Assembly: GCA_023392995.1 (NCBI GenBank)
Contig: JAEWMZ010000045.1
Location: forward strand, 1 to 24,849
DNA: 24,849 nucleotides
DNA from: Bacillota bacterium
GTDB lineage: Bacteria > Bacillota > Clostridia > Lachnospirales > Lachnospiraceae
Direction of reading: 5' to 3'
The notes under the pieces: generated by a model
What the model saw: the letters and a program-made list of their open reading frames with translations, nothing else
Databases searched by the model: none
What the model was told of the DNA's origin: nothing
Shown: positions 1 to 7,232 of the stretch, one piece after another
Layout: each line of letters begins with the position of its first letter
Numbering within the stretch: the first letter of the stretch is position 1
Program-made: the position numbers and the translations under genes

Positions 1-68
1 GCTCCTAAAAATTTCTTAATCGTCTTTGCTTTAGCCGGTGATTCTACGATTACAAGATGTTTTGGCAT
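1..68 (-). CDS. topA: DNA topoisomerase I, N-terminal fragment (runs off the left edge)
   Basis: Only the first 22 codons are in the window. The reverse strand from 68 reads MPKHLVIVESPAKAKTIKKF and then LG, the invariant opening of the Toprim domain of bacterial type IA topoisomerase, with the catalytic glutamate in the VESPAKA motif. The enzyme relaxes negative supercoils by a single-strand break. The ATG is preceded by a GAGG ribosome site, and the gene lies 16 bases after the dprA stop on the same strand, so it is probably the last visible member of a comM-dprA-topA operon, an order common in Clostridia. The identification is firm although the rest is outside the window. Confidence 0.93.
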   Translation of the reverse strand, partial: MPKHLVIVESPAKAKTIKKFLG

Positions 69-84
69 TCTATAAACCTCGTTT

Positions 85-1197
85 CTATTCAACTACTATA
101 TAATAATTTCTCATGATCTGCTTTATATACCCTTTGAGTTCAAGAGCCAAAAGCTGTTCCACCAATACATCAATTGTCATTCCTGTTTGTAATGCGATCT
201 CTTCTATGTGTTTTGGCTCTAAACACAATGAAGCATACACTATTTTTTCCTTTAATTCAAGAATTTTATTATTTTTTTTCAATTCGTGTATTCCTGGTTT
301 ATAATTCGGAAAAATATCCTCTAAGATGTCATTTGGGTTTGTAACTAATTTTGCCCCTATTTTTATCAGATTATTACAACCAGCGCTTAATCGGTCCGTT
401 ACTTTTCCCGGAAGTGCATAAATATCCTTTCCTTGTTCCAAACCATAATCTACCGTAATAAGCGAACCGCTTTTTTCTTTTGCTTCAATTACAAAGACTG
501 CAAAGCATAATCCACTGATAATACGGTTACGCATGGGGAAATTTCCTGGAATCGGTGATATGCCTGGCGCATATTCCGACACGATACCTCCCTGTTTTTG
601 AAGCTCCATATAGAGATTAATATTCTCCTTGGGATAGCAAATATCTATCCCGCAGCCTAAGATACCATAGGTTTTTCCGTTGGAGGATAATGCTCCCTCA
701 TGGGCATAGGCATCAATACCGCGTGCCAGACCACTGACAATGCCTACACCTTCTTTTGCTAAGGCTGCTGCAAAACGTCTTGCCATTTCTCTACCATAGA
801 CCGTGCATTCCCTCGCTCCAACAATTGCAATTAGCTTCTCTTCCTTCTCCGGCAGTCTACCCTTAACATATAATGCATGTGGTGCATCATATATATTACG
901 AAGCTGCTCCGGATAACGTTCATCCTCTCTTGTAACAAAATATATTCCATGCTTTCTTAATTTAGCATATCTCTCTTTTATTATCTCCGGTTTTCTGCTC
1001 GTACACAGAGTTTTGATATCCTCACTGGAGAATCTAAGCGTAGCCGGGCATTGCTCCAGACGAAATAATTCATAATCCTTTTCACTTGCTTCATAAACAG
1101 ATTCCACACCTCCAAAGGTTCTAAGCAGCAGCTCCACCTTTTTTTGTCCAAGCTTTGGAAGATTGAGCAGCCAAAAATAAAGTTCTTCCTTTGTCAA
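85..1197 (-). CDS. dprA: DNA processing protein DprA (DNA uptake, RecA loader)
   Basis: The 370-residue protein has the full DprA layout. A small helical N-terminal domain is followed by an extended Rossmann fold with the IVGARECT start, the SGLARGIDAYAHEGAL motif, PGNFPMRNRIISGL and the ALPGKVTDRLSAGCN segment. It ends in a winged-helix DML1-like domain with a run of helix-forming residues after about 305. DprA binds incoming single-stranded DNA and loads RecA during transformation. The start codon is TTG at 1197, chosen because GGAGG lies 8 bases upstream and no nearby ATG gives the conserved N-terminus. It begins 15 bases after comM, with the comM stop abutting the ribosome site, which suggests translational coupling. 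Confidence 0.95.
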   Translation of the reverse strand: MTKEELYFWLLNLPKLGQKKVELLLRTFGGVESVYEASEKDYELFRLEQCPATLRFSSEDIKTLCTSRKPEIIKERYAKLRKHGIYFVTREDERYPEQLRNIYDAPHALYVKGRLPEKEEKLIAIVGARECTVYGREMARRFAAALAKEGVGIVSGLARGIDAYAHEGALSSNGKTYGILGCGIDICYPKENINLYMELQKQGGIVSEYAPGISPIPGNFPMRNRIISGLCFAVFVIEAKEKSGSLITVDYGLEQGKDIYALPGKVTDRLSAGCNNLIKIGAKLVTNPNDILEDIFPNYKPGIHELKKNNKILELKEKIVYASLCLEPKHIEEIALQTGMTIDVLVEQLLALELKGYIKQIMRNYYIVVE

Positions 1198-1212
1198 ATT
1201 CTTTTCCTCCCT

Positions 1213-2745
1213 CTATTCACCCCAGTATTTTTGATCCAAGCTGCGATAACAGATTGCCTCACTGATATGCTTTGTGGTAATTCGTTCACTTTGGTCAAGA
1301 TCTGCAATGGTCCTTGCTACCTTAAGAATTCTGTGGTAGGCTCTTGCACTGAGGTTCATTCGGATAAATGCTTCCTCCAGCAAAGCTTGTTCTTTCGCCG
1401 CCAAGGGGCAATACTTCTTTATTGCCTTCGGGCTAAGCTCCGAGTTAAAATAAATATTTTGATCCCGGTACCGCTCTAATTGAATTTCTCTGGCGATACT
1501 GACCCTGTTTCGGATCTCCAGGGACGACTCCTGCTTCTCTTGTACCTGAAGCTCCTTATAATTCATTTGCAAAGCTTCAATACAAATATCAAACCTATCT
1601 AATAAGGGACTGGATATTCTTCCAAGATAACGTTTCACCTGGTTAATTGAACAATTGCATTGATTTCTGTCTGGGTAGTAGCCACAGGAGCAGGGATTCA
1701 TAGCCGCAACCAGCATGAAGCCGGCCGGATATAGATAAGAAGCATTCAGTCTTGAAATGGTTACCGATTTATCCTCCAGGGGCTGCCTTAATACCTCGAT
1801 TGTGTTCTTTTGAAATTCCGGCAATTCATCCAGGAAAAGAACACCCAGATGAGACAAGCTGATTTCACCTGGTTTTGGATTAATACCACCTCCCACCAAG
1901 GCCGTTGTTGTTATCGTGTGATGGGGACTGCGAAAGGGTCTCCTGGCAATGAGGGGTCTCTGCCCCAATAACCCTGCAATACTATAGATTTTTGATATCT
2001 CCATGCTTTCCTCAAATGACAACTCCGGCATAATCGTAGGGATCCGCTTTGCCAGCATTGTTTTGCCTGATCCCGGCGGTCCTATCATCAGTATGTTATG
2101 CATACCGGATACCGCTATCTCGATTGCCCTCTTTGCTGCCTTTTGACCTGCAACTTCCGAAAAATCCATGACATCCTCACTATGGAGTTGTCCAAACATT
2201 GCATCACGATCTATGTATTCGGGCAGCCTGCTGTCCTTTTCCTGCAGCAGCTCCACCACCTCCTTTAGAGACGCTACTCCATAGGTCTTTATTCCTTCCA
2301 CAACCGCCCCTTCTTTTGCGTTTTCCCTTGGGACGATACACCTGGTAAAGCCCTGCTGCTTCGCGGAATAGACCAGGGGCAGAACACCATTCACTTTATT
2401 CACCGTTCCACTTAAACTGAGTTCGCCAATGATCAGATATTCCTTTAAATTCTCTTCTGGCAGATAGCCAAAGGCCGTAAGAATTGCCAACGCAACCGGA
2501 AGGTCAAAAGCCGTACCTTCTTTTCGAATGTCAGCAGGAGATAAATTAACTGTAATACGTTTGGCCGGCAGCATATAGCCGGAATTTTTGAGGGCGATCC
2601 TTACCCGCTCTCTGGCTTCCTTTACCTCTGAGCCTAAAAAGCCCACCATATCAAACACAGGGAGGCCATCACTTACATCTGCCTCCACAGATACAATCAG
2701 TCCATCAATTCCACGAATTGCTGCACTGTATACTTTACTGAACAT
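1213..2745 (-). CDS. comM: ComM/YifB-family Mg-chelatase-like AAA+ ATPase
   Basis: This is a 510-residue AAA+ protein. From the start used here, an N-terminal Lon-protease-like fold (residues about 10-170, with VNLSPADIRKEGTAFDLP) is followed by Walker A GPPGSGKT at 222-229, Walker B VLFLDELPEF at 302-311, and a four-cysteine zinc-type cluster near 352-365 (PCSCGYYPD then CNC). The C-terminal Mg-chelatase domain follows. ComM is known as a helicase-like factor that promotes branch migration in natural transformation in Gram-negatives; its role in Clostridia is less clear. The ORF extends to 2772, but ATG at 2745 has GGAGG 6 bases upstream and gives the conserved MFSKVYSAAIRGI start. It is first in the operon with dprA and topA. 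Confidence 0.92.
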   Translation of the reverse strand: MFSKVYSAAIRGIDGLIVSVEADVSDGLPVFDMVGFLGSEVKEARERVRIALKNSGYMLPAKRITVNLSPADIRKEGTAFDLPVALAILTAFGYLPEENLKEYLIIGELSLSGTVNKVNGVLPLVYSAKQQGFTRCIVPRENAKEGAVVEGIKTYGVASLKEVVELLQEKDSRLPEYIDRDAMFGQLHSEDVMDFSEVAGQKAAKRAIEIAVSGMHNILMIGPPGSGKTMLAKRIPTIMPELSFEESMEISKIYSIAGLLGQRPLIARRPFRSPHHTITTTALVGGGINPKPGEISLSHLGVLFLDELPEFQKNTIEVLRQPLEDKSVTISRLNASYLYPAGFMLVAAMNPCSCGYYPDRNQCNCSINQVKRYLGRISSPLLDRFDICIEALQMNYKELQVQEKQESSLEIRNRVSIAREIQLERYRDQNIYFNSELSPKAIKKYCPLAAKEQALLEEAFIRMNLSARAYHRILKVARTIADLDQSERITTKHISEAICYRSLDQKYWGE

Positions 2746-2813
2746 AAAAATCCTCCATTCCTTCTTCATCATATGCCTGACGCTCCATAAGAAGGAATTA
2801 TTTGCCTATTGGT

Positions 2814-2842
2814 AGTATAACAAAGGAAAAACAGTACCTCAA
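2814..2842 (-). promoter_or_regulatory. Candidate sigma-A promoter of comM-dprA-topA
   Basis: On the minus strand TTGAGG (2837-2842), a 17-base spacer and TATACT (2814-2819) lie about 70 bases before the comM start. Spacing is optimal, four of six -35 bases and five of six -10 bases match consensus. No competing promoter is nearer. Confidence 0.55.
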
Positions 2843-3027
2843 GAAGGATTTTACTTTTGTAGTAACTGATAAAATTCATAACTTTTTTTAGCATTTTATA
2901 CAAACTTGGAGCAGAACACAACAGAGTTTCTAAGACCTCTTCCTCCCGTGTGCTTAACTTATCCTTATTTCAGCTTTTTCTTACTGCTTTTCCTTACTAC
3001 TTTTCATGCGCTTTTTTTCAGAAAGGT

Positions 3028-3056
3028 TTGACAAATTCCTCACAAAAATATATGAT
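3028..3056 (+). promoter_or_regulatory. Strong sigma-A promoter for the A-type flavoprotein
   Basis: TTGACA (3028-3033) is a perfect -35 box, followed by a 17-base spacer and TATGAT (3051-3056), five of six of the -10 consensus. Transcription should begin near 3063, leaving a 5' leader of about 378 nt before the ATG at 3441, which is unusually long for a simple enzyme gene. Confidence 0.75.
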
Positions 3057-3221
3057 AGGAACAAAATGCATATGCCTATCAACTAAGTGGTGAAACTCAG
3101 TTGTACCTTCCTGTATCAGCAGTAAAATACAGCTTCTTACACTAAGTATGGCAGAAAATGCATGTTCCTTTTATCGCGCTGCTCGTACCAGAGCAGACCA
3201 TTATCAGCAGCCATACCAACT

Positions 3222-3341
3222 GAACATTCGACCGCTTGGTTGTGAGGTGTCGGATGTGAAATGCTCTGCATTTCACACTAACGGACAATCGACCTTTAGG
3301 TCGCGGGGTGCCGGATGTGAAATGCTCTGCATATCACACTA
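3222..3341. repeat. Two tandem 61-bp units, each with two hairpins
   Basis: Units starting at 3222 and 3283 match at 49 of 59 compared positions. Each holds a short stem (CGACC/GGTTG at 3229-3242; the improved CGACCT/AGGTCG at 3290-3303) and then a longer stem with a TCT loop: TGTGAAATGC/GCATTTCACA at 3255-3277 and the same stem with one mismatch at 3316-3338. The first stem is kept, and even strengthened, despite base changes, which suggests selection on structure. The units lie inside the transcribed leader of the flavoprotein gene. They may be members of a dispersed intergenic repeat family; that cannot be tested within this window. Confidence 0.85.
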
Positions 3342-3440
3342 TTGCTACTGATAAAAAATATAATTGGAAACACTTGCTGCACTCATCCTTCGTGATGTAC
3401 GGCACACTTATTTATTACAAGTTAGAGGAGGATTTATCTC

Positions 3441-4604
3441 ATGAATACAGTTGAATTAAAACCAGGAATCTATTATGTTGGAGTCGTAGACTGGCATCTT
3501 CGTAACTTCCACGGTTATTCCATTCACAAGGGAACGACCTACAATGCTTATTTAATCGTTGACGAAAAAGTTGCTTTAATCGATACGGTAAAAGCACCGT
3601 TTGCAGCAGAATTGTTAGAACGAATTTCAGAAATCATTGATCCTGCAAAAATTGATTATGTGATTTCAAATCATGTTGAAATGGATCATTCCGGAGCGAT
3701 TCCCGCCGTAATGAAAGCTGCTTCAAAGGCTACTTTAATTACCTCTGATCCCAGCGGCCTTAAGGGTCTGAAAGCCCATTTCGGAAGTGATTTTGAGTTT
3801 CAGCAGGTAAAGGCAGGCGATGTCGTTTCTCTCGGAAAAAGAACTCTGACCTTTGTCGCTACTCCAATGCTTCACTGGCCGGATAATATGGTTACTTATT
3901 GCCCAGAGGAAAAAATACTGTTTTCCAACGATGCCTTTGGTCAGCATTTCACCTCCAGTAAGCACTTTGACGACGAGGTTGAACTATCCCAGGTTATGGA
4001 TGAGGTAAAGGGTTATTATGCAAATATTCTCATGCCCTATAGTGCTCAGGCTAAGAAAGCCCTTGCCATTGTAAACGGCCTGGAGTTAGATATCATCGCA
4101 CCCAGCCACGGTATTATCTGGAGATCTCACATTCAGGAAGTCCTTTCTACTTATGCCGAATTTTCAGATACTGTTACAGAGGATAAAGCACTGGTCATCT
4201 TTGACTCCATGTGGCATTCGACGGAAAGCATGGCTCATAGCATTGCAGAAGGCTTCACCCGCAAAGGAACTGCTGTCCGCCTGCTGGATTTAAAGGAGAA
4301 TGAGCTCTCTGATGTAATTACCGAGGTCTTAACTGCCCGCTACATTGCAATCGGCTCTCCTACCTTAAATAACAATATCATGCCTAACGTAGCCGCACTG
4401 CTCACTTATCTGAAAGGCCTTCAGCCGAAAAATAAAAAAGGCTTTGCCTTCGGCTCTTATGGTTGGGGTGGACAAAGCATCGGAATCGTTAATCAGGCTT
4501 TAGAGGATTTAGGCTTTGAGATTATTCTTGATCCGATTCGCATTAATTTTGTTCCTTCCAAGGAGCAGCTGCGTGAACTTGAGGATAGGGTTTCTGCCTT
4601 ATAA
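3441..4604 (+). CDS. fprA: FprA-type A flavoprotein (diiron/FMN oxygen or NO reductase)
   Basis: The 387-residue protein has a beta-lactamase-like diiron domain followed by a flavodoxin domain from about 249. Metal ligands of the family are present: HVEMDH (His78, Glu80, Asp82, His83), His145 in LHWPDNM, Asp164 in FSNDAFGQHF and His223 in PSHG. The FMN phosphate loop is DSMWHSTESMA (about 255-265), and GSYGWGG lies further on. Family members reduce O2 to water or NO to N2O in anaerobes with electrons from rubredoxin or related carriers. There is no C-terminal rubredoxin domain, so a separate donor is expected. The ATG has GAGGAGG upstream. It stands alone under a strong promoter with a long leader, and no clear terminator follows it. 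Confidence 0.93.
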   Translation: MNTVELKPGIYYVGVVDWHLRNFHGYSIHKGTTYNAYLIVDEKVALIDTVKAPFAAELLERISEIIDPAKIDYVISNHVEMDHSGAIPAVMKAASKATLITSDPSGLKGLKAHFGSDFEFQQVKAGDVVSLGKRTLTFVATPMLHWPDNMVTYCPEEKILFSNDAFGQHFTSSKHFDDEVELSQVMDEVKGYYANILMPYSAQAKKALAIVNGLELDIIAPSHGIIWRSHIQEVLSTYAEFSDTVTEDKALVIFDSMWHSTESMAHSIAEGFTRKGTAVRLLDLKENELSDVITEVLTARYIAIGSPTLNNNIMPNVAALLTYLKGLQPKNKKGFAFGSYGWGGQSIGIVNQALEDLGFEIILDPIRINFVPSKEQLRELEDRVSAL

Positions 4605-4773
4605 TCCATTTCTTGGTTACCGTCAATCTATGAAGTAATTAGCATAATTTGTTTTTTGACACTGCCTGGCTCTTTAATATTTTATACAATTAGAGGGATT
4701 TTTAAAAAAATGCGCATATAATGTACCAAGATACAAGATGTTATTACATGCATCCTGTGATTGAGGTGATTAT

Positions 4774-5031
4774 ATGCGCATTTTAGAATTAAGAGAAAAG
4801 GAAGTCATAAATTGCAGAGATTGTGTGAGACTTGGTTATGTCTGTGATTTAGAATTTGATATTTGCACCTGCCATGTTACCCATATTATCATTCCAGGTC
4901 CTTGTAAGGTATGGGGCATTCTGGGACGGGATCATGAATATGTCATCCCCTGCTCCTGCATCAAACAAATTGGAGTTGACATTATCATTGTTGATGTGGA
5001 ATTAGAAAAATATCTTGTAAAATGTATATAA
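4774..5031 (+). CDS. ylmC: YlmC/YmxH-family sporulation protein (PRC-barrel)
   Basis: This 85-residue protein is a single PRC-barrel-like domain. Visible family features are an initial R-LxELREKEVIN-type strand, RLGYVCDLEFD, HIIIPGP, GRDHEYVIPCSCIKQIG and the final DIIIVDVE strand. YlmC/YmxH proteins are small, spore-associated and often encoded beside sigG and nrdR in Firmicutes; their biochemical role is not established. The protein is rich in cysteine for its size (seven residues, near 14, 19, 24, 31, 33, 44 and 60), which may be a local feature of this lineage. GAGGTGATTAT precedes the ATG. It lies 129 bases upstream of nrdR, which has its own promoter. Confidence 0.85.
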   Translation: MRILELREKEVINCRDCVRLGYVCDLEFDICTCHVTHIIIPGPCKVWGILGRDHEYVIPCSCIKQIGVDIIIVDVELEKYLVKCI

Positions 5032-5085
5032 ATGTAGTTTTTGACGGAATTATTTACTTTAATTTATAAATTTGTAATAATTTTC

Positions 5086-5114
5086 TTGACCGTTTACGCT
5101 TCCTTTACTATAAT
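5086..5114 (+). promoter_or_regulatory. Sigma-A promoter of nrdR
   Basis: TTGACC (5086-5091), a 17-base spacer and TATAAT (5109-5114) lie about 46 bases before the nrdR ATG. A second, weaker pair lies just upstream: TTGACG at 5041-5046 and TATAAA at 5065-5070, with an 18-base spacer. I could not see a convincing NrdR box. Confidence 0.7.
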
Positions 5115-5160
5115 TTATTTACAGTTATGATTTACCAACAGATTAGGAGGATATGTTTCT

Positions 5161-5610
5161 ATGAAATGCCCGTTTTGCAGTAAGGACAATACAAGAGTTA
5201 TTGATTCAAGACCCGCTGATGAAAATAATTCCATTCGAAGAAGACGCCAATGTGATGAATGCAATCGAAGATTCACCACCTACGAAAAGGTAGAAACTAT
5301 TCCTCTTGTAGTCATAAAAAAGGATAATAACCGGGAACCCTATGACCGTTCCAAAATTGAAGCAGGTGTTTTTCGCTCCTGCCATAAGCGTCCTATCTCC
5401 ATAGATCAGATTACCGCCCTGGTGGATGAGGTGGAAACACTGATCTTTAATCGTGAGGACAAAGAGATTCCAAGCAATGTAATCGGCGGAATATTAATGG
5501 ACAAATTAAAGGATCTTGACCCGGTGGCTTATGTACGTTTTGCCTCCGTATATCGCGAATTCAAAGATGTGAATACATTTATGGAAGAAATAAAGAAGAT
5601 ATTAAGTTAG
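5161..5610 (+). CDS. nrdR: Transcriptional repressor NrdR (ribonucleotide reductase regulon)
   Basis: The 149-residue protein has the standard NrdR length and layout. An N-terminal zinc ribbon carries Cys3, Cys6, Cys31 and Cys34 (MKCPFC and CDECNRRFTTYE), and an ATP-cone domain follows from about 46, starting at PLVVIKKDNNREPYDRSKI. NrdR senses dATP/ATP through the cone and represses ribonucleotide reductase operons. The ATG follows AGGAGGATATGTTTCT. The gene is transcribed from its own promoter, is preceded by ylmC on the same strand, and is followed by a hairpin terminator. The ylmC-nrdR pair is usual in Clostridia, where it normally continues from sigG on one strand. Confidence 0.96.
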   Translation: MKCPFCSKDNTRVIDSRPADENNSIRRRRQCDECNRRFTTYEKVETIPLVVIKKDNNREPYDRSKIEAGVFRSCHKRPISIDQITALVDEVETLIFNREDKEIPSNVIGGILMDKLKDLDPVAYVRFASVYREFKDVNTFMEEIKKILS

Positions 5611-5657
5611 TTACGTTAGAGTTGAAGGCTAATGAGCTATTTTTGCAAGACTATTTC

Positions 5658-5693
5658 AAGGAACCGTCCTTCTATACTGGCGGTTCCTTTTTT
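5658..5693 (+). terminator. Rho-independent terminator after nrdR
   Basis: AAGGAACCG (5658-5666) pairs with CGGTTCCTT (5681-5689) across a 14-base loop and runs into a T tract. It sits between the convergent nrdR and membrane-protein genes. The opposite strand has no good T tract, so it mainly serves the plus strand. Confidence 0.85.
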
Positions 5694-6729
5694 ATTTTGT
5701 TTCTCTCATTATTCTAAAATGCAGCACTAGATATATCATAAAAGCGATAAATAACGGCAGGTAAAAATTAATCACTCTGGTTAGAATCATCGCAGAGGGA
5801 AGCTCATCTATGGTATAAAAGGGTTGGAACACATTCAAAAACACCTTTTCAGAGATACCAACGGAACCTGGCAACGGAATTGCTACTACTGCAATATTAA
5901 TCAGTGCTTGAGCAGACATCAAATCAATCGCATCTGCACTCGTATGTCCAAAGCTTAAATACACTAAATACGATACCATATAATAGGCCGCCCACTGAAC
6001 CACTGAGATAAAGAATACCTGAACAAACATTCCAGGATGCTTTAATACATAGTGAGCCTTACCTTGATAAGAAGCCACCAACCTATCTACCTTACTTTTC
6101 AGCTCCACTTCATTCCGGATCAACTTCACTTTAACCCCCAGCTTCAAAGCATATCGAATTAAAAAGGGTACCGTTTTACCCATAAACATGATTGCAGTCA
6201 ATATCAAGGTTAAGCACAGGATCACTGCCGCACCGGCAATGACCAGATACTTCAGCCAGTTCTTATACTCAGATACATATTCATAGCGAACTATGGCGGT
6301 TAGCCCACCATAAAACAGCAGCACCATCTGACTGGAAAACACCATAAGAAATACCGTAATTGCTGATATATCCACATGAATCCGATCCTTATTCATATAA
6401 TAAACCTGTGCCGGCTGAGCGCCGCTGGCTCCCGGCGTAATCGCTCCAAAATAATTACCGATATAGGCATATTCAATACATCTGATATAGGCAGTGGGGT
6501 GCCCTAAACGCTGTAATATGAGCTTAAAATTCAATCCCAGGCATGCCACATTCGCAAACATCATTAATATACCGCCCAATAGATAGAATGGATGGACACT
6601 ACGTATCACCTGAACAATTTCAGTTATTGAGTATTCCTTTAACACCACAAATATCGTTACTGCCATTAATATGGTAATCAATAAGATGCTTCTTACTTGA
6701 TTTTTTTTGCTCACAACATTTGTCCCCAT
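5692..6729 (-). CDS. Flippase-like / LPG synthase transmembrane-domain membrane protein
   Basis: This is a 345-residue multi-span protein of the PF03706 (lysylphosphatidylglycerol synthase TM, UPF0104) type. At least seven hydrophobic segments are visible, with the family loop NYFGAITPGASGAQPAQVYY near residue 95 (start used here) and a conserved LPGSVGISEKVF near the C-terminus. It has no soluble aminoacyl-transferase domain, so it is not a complete MprF. Proteins of this type are proposed to handle lipids or lipid-linked sugars, but the substrate is unknown. The longest ORF starts at 6825; I use ATG at 6729 because GGAGG lies 5 bases upstream of it. It stands alone, convergent to nrdR and about 500 bases from its upstream neighbour. 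Confidence 0.82.
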   Translation of the reverse strand: MGTNVVSKKNQVRSILLITILMAVTIFVVLKEYSITEIVQVIRSVHPFYLLGGILMMFANVACLGLNFKLILQRLGHPTAYIRCIEYAYIGNYFGAITPGASGAQPAQVYYMNKDRIHVDISAITVFLMVFSSQMVLLFYGGLTAIVRYEYVSEYKNWLKYLVIAGAAVILCLTLILTAIMFMGKTVPFLIRYALKLGVKVKLIRNEVELKSKVDRLVASYQGKAHYVLKHPGMFVQVFFISVVQWAAYYMVSYLVYLSFGHTSADAIDLMSAQALINIAVVAIPLPGSVGISEKVFLNVFQPFYTIDELPSAMILTRVINFYLPLFIAFMIYLVLHFRIMRETK

Positions 6730-6810
6730 CACAACCTCCATAGTTCTTTCACATTCAATCGTACTATTACGTATAAACTTCGTTAAGATCAATGTTTCAT
6801 AATAATTAAA

Positions 6811-6829
6811 AGTAATGCAAGGCATTACT
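6811..6829. repeat. Perfect 8-3-8 palindrome upstream of the flippase-like gene
   Basis: AGTAATGC (6811-6818), spacer AAG, then GCATTACT (6822-6829). It lies about 82-100 bases before the chosen start of the membrane-protein gene, a position suitable for a dimeric regulator. It would be inside the coding region if the longer ORF start were used, which I reject. Confidence 0.55.
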
Positions 6830-6925
6830 AGTTTATTATTCCATGGGTTTTGATATTTTATGATCGTTTTCTGATGGTTATGTTTACCTGATTAATAATT
6901 ATAGTAGTCGTTTAATAACAATAAT

Positions 6926-6997
6926 GGAGCTGTCAGAAGATGTGATTCCAAGGACAGTTATTGTCATATCCTAAGAGCCACATTTATCGACAACTCC
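6926..6997. repeat. Imperfect 72-bp inverted repeat (possible terminator or structured RNA)
   Basis: Outer arms GGAGCTGTC (6926-6934) and GACAACTCC (6989-6997) pair with one wobble. Inside, ATGTG (6940-6944) pairs with CACAT (6979-6983), and a small GACA/TGTC stem lies at the centre (6953-6965). On the minus strand it follows the reductase gene and the 13-bp array, so it could end that transcript, although a clean T tract is lacking. Confidence 0.5.
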
Positions 6998-7001
6998 ATA
7001 T

Positions 7002-7232
7002 GTTACTTTATTTTGTTACTTTATTTTGTTACTTTATTTTGTTACTTTTTTGCTACTTTACACGGTTACTTTGTGCTTTTACTTTGTTCTGTTCTTTATT
7101 CCGTAACTTTATTCTGTAACTTTATTCTGCTAATTTATTCTGCTAATTTATTCTAGTAACTTATTCTATTAACTTATTCTGCTAATTTATTCTGTTAACT
7201 TATTCCGTTCTTTATTCTGTAACTTTCTTCTA
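7002..7232. repeat. Degenerate 13-bp tandem repeat array
   Basis: Three perfect copies of GTTACTTTATTTT occupy 7002-7040. They are followed by about 14 diverged 12-13-bp units of the type CTGTAACTTTATT / CTGCTAATTTATT down to the stop codon of the reductase gene at 7233. The array is almost entirely A/T with a regular C/G every unit. The gradient from identical to diverged copies suggests growth by slippage at the left end. Confidence 0.9.

Larger units (their letters stand above)
2746..3440. other. 695-base divergent intergenic region
   Basis: The gap separates comM (leftward) from the flavoprotein gene (rightward). It holds the leftward promoter at 2814-2842, an AT- and pyrimidine-rich stretch of about 185 bases with no ORF or hairpin that I can support, the rightward promoter at 3028-3056, and then a leader of about 380 nt. 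In the leader, an imperfect stem pairs CAACTAAG (starting near 3080) with CTCAGTTG (ending near 3102), and two hairpin-bearing 61-bp repeats occupy 3222-3341. I did not recognise a riboswitch or T-box. The 67-codon ORF across the repeats (3148-3351) has no ribosome site and looks spurious. Confidence 0.7.
6730..7232. other. 503-base intergenic region with three kinds of repeat
   Basis: The gap lies between the flavin reductase stop and the flippase start, both on the minus strand. It contains an 8-3-8 palindrome (6811-6829), a large imperfect inverted repeat (6926-6997) and a degenerate 13-bp tandem array (7002 to about 7232). A TATAAT on the minus strand near 6897-6902 could serve the flippase gene, but I see no good -35 box. 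No ORF is convincing. Confidence 0.7.

Noticed and set aside
1144..1479. Plus-strand ORF across the dprA-comM junction
   Set aside because: It is antisense to two conserved genes and has no ribosome site or recognisable protein feature.
3148..3351. 67-codon plus-strand ORF over the 61-bp repeats
   Set aside because: It has no ribosome site, its repetitive peptide simply reflects the DNA repeat, and it lies in the leader of the flavoprotein gene.
3359..3364. TATAAT close to the flavoprotein gene as a second promoter
   Set aside because: The -35 position 17 bases upstream reads ACACTA, which is not a credible box; the promoter at 3028-3056 is far better.
4656..4722. Promoter of ylmC: TTGACA at 4656-4661, TATAAT at 4717-4722, or sigma-E-like CATATAAT at 4715-4722
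   Set aside because: No pair has acceptable spacing: the TTGACA has only a poor -10 16 bases on, and the CATATAAT lacks a matching -35. The true promoter is left undecided.
6730..6825. Longer N-terminus of the flippase-like protein from 6825
   Set aside because: The extra residues are not membrane-like, overlap the palindrome, and lack a ribosome site, whereas GGAGG is well placed for 6729.
7002..7232. CRISPR-like array
   Set aside because: The units are 12-13 bp in direct succession without spacers, and no cas gene is present; it is a simple tandem repeat.
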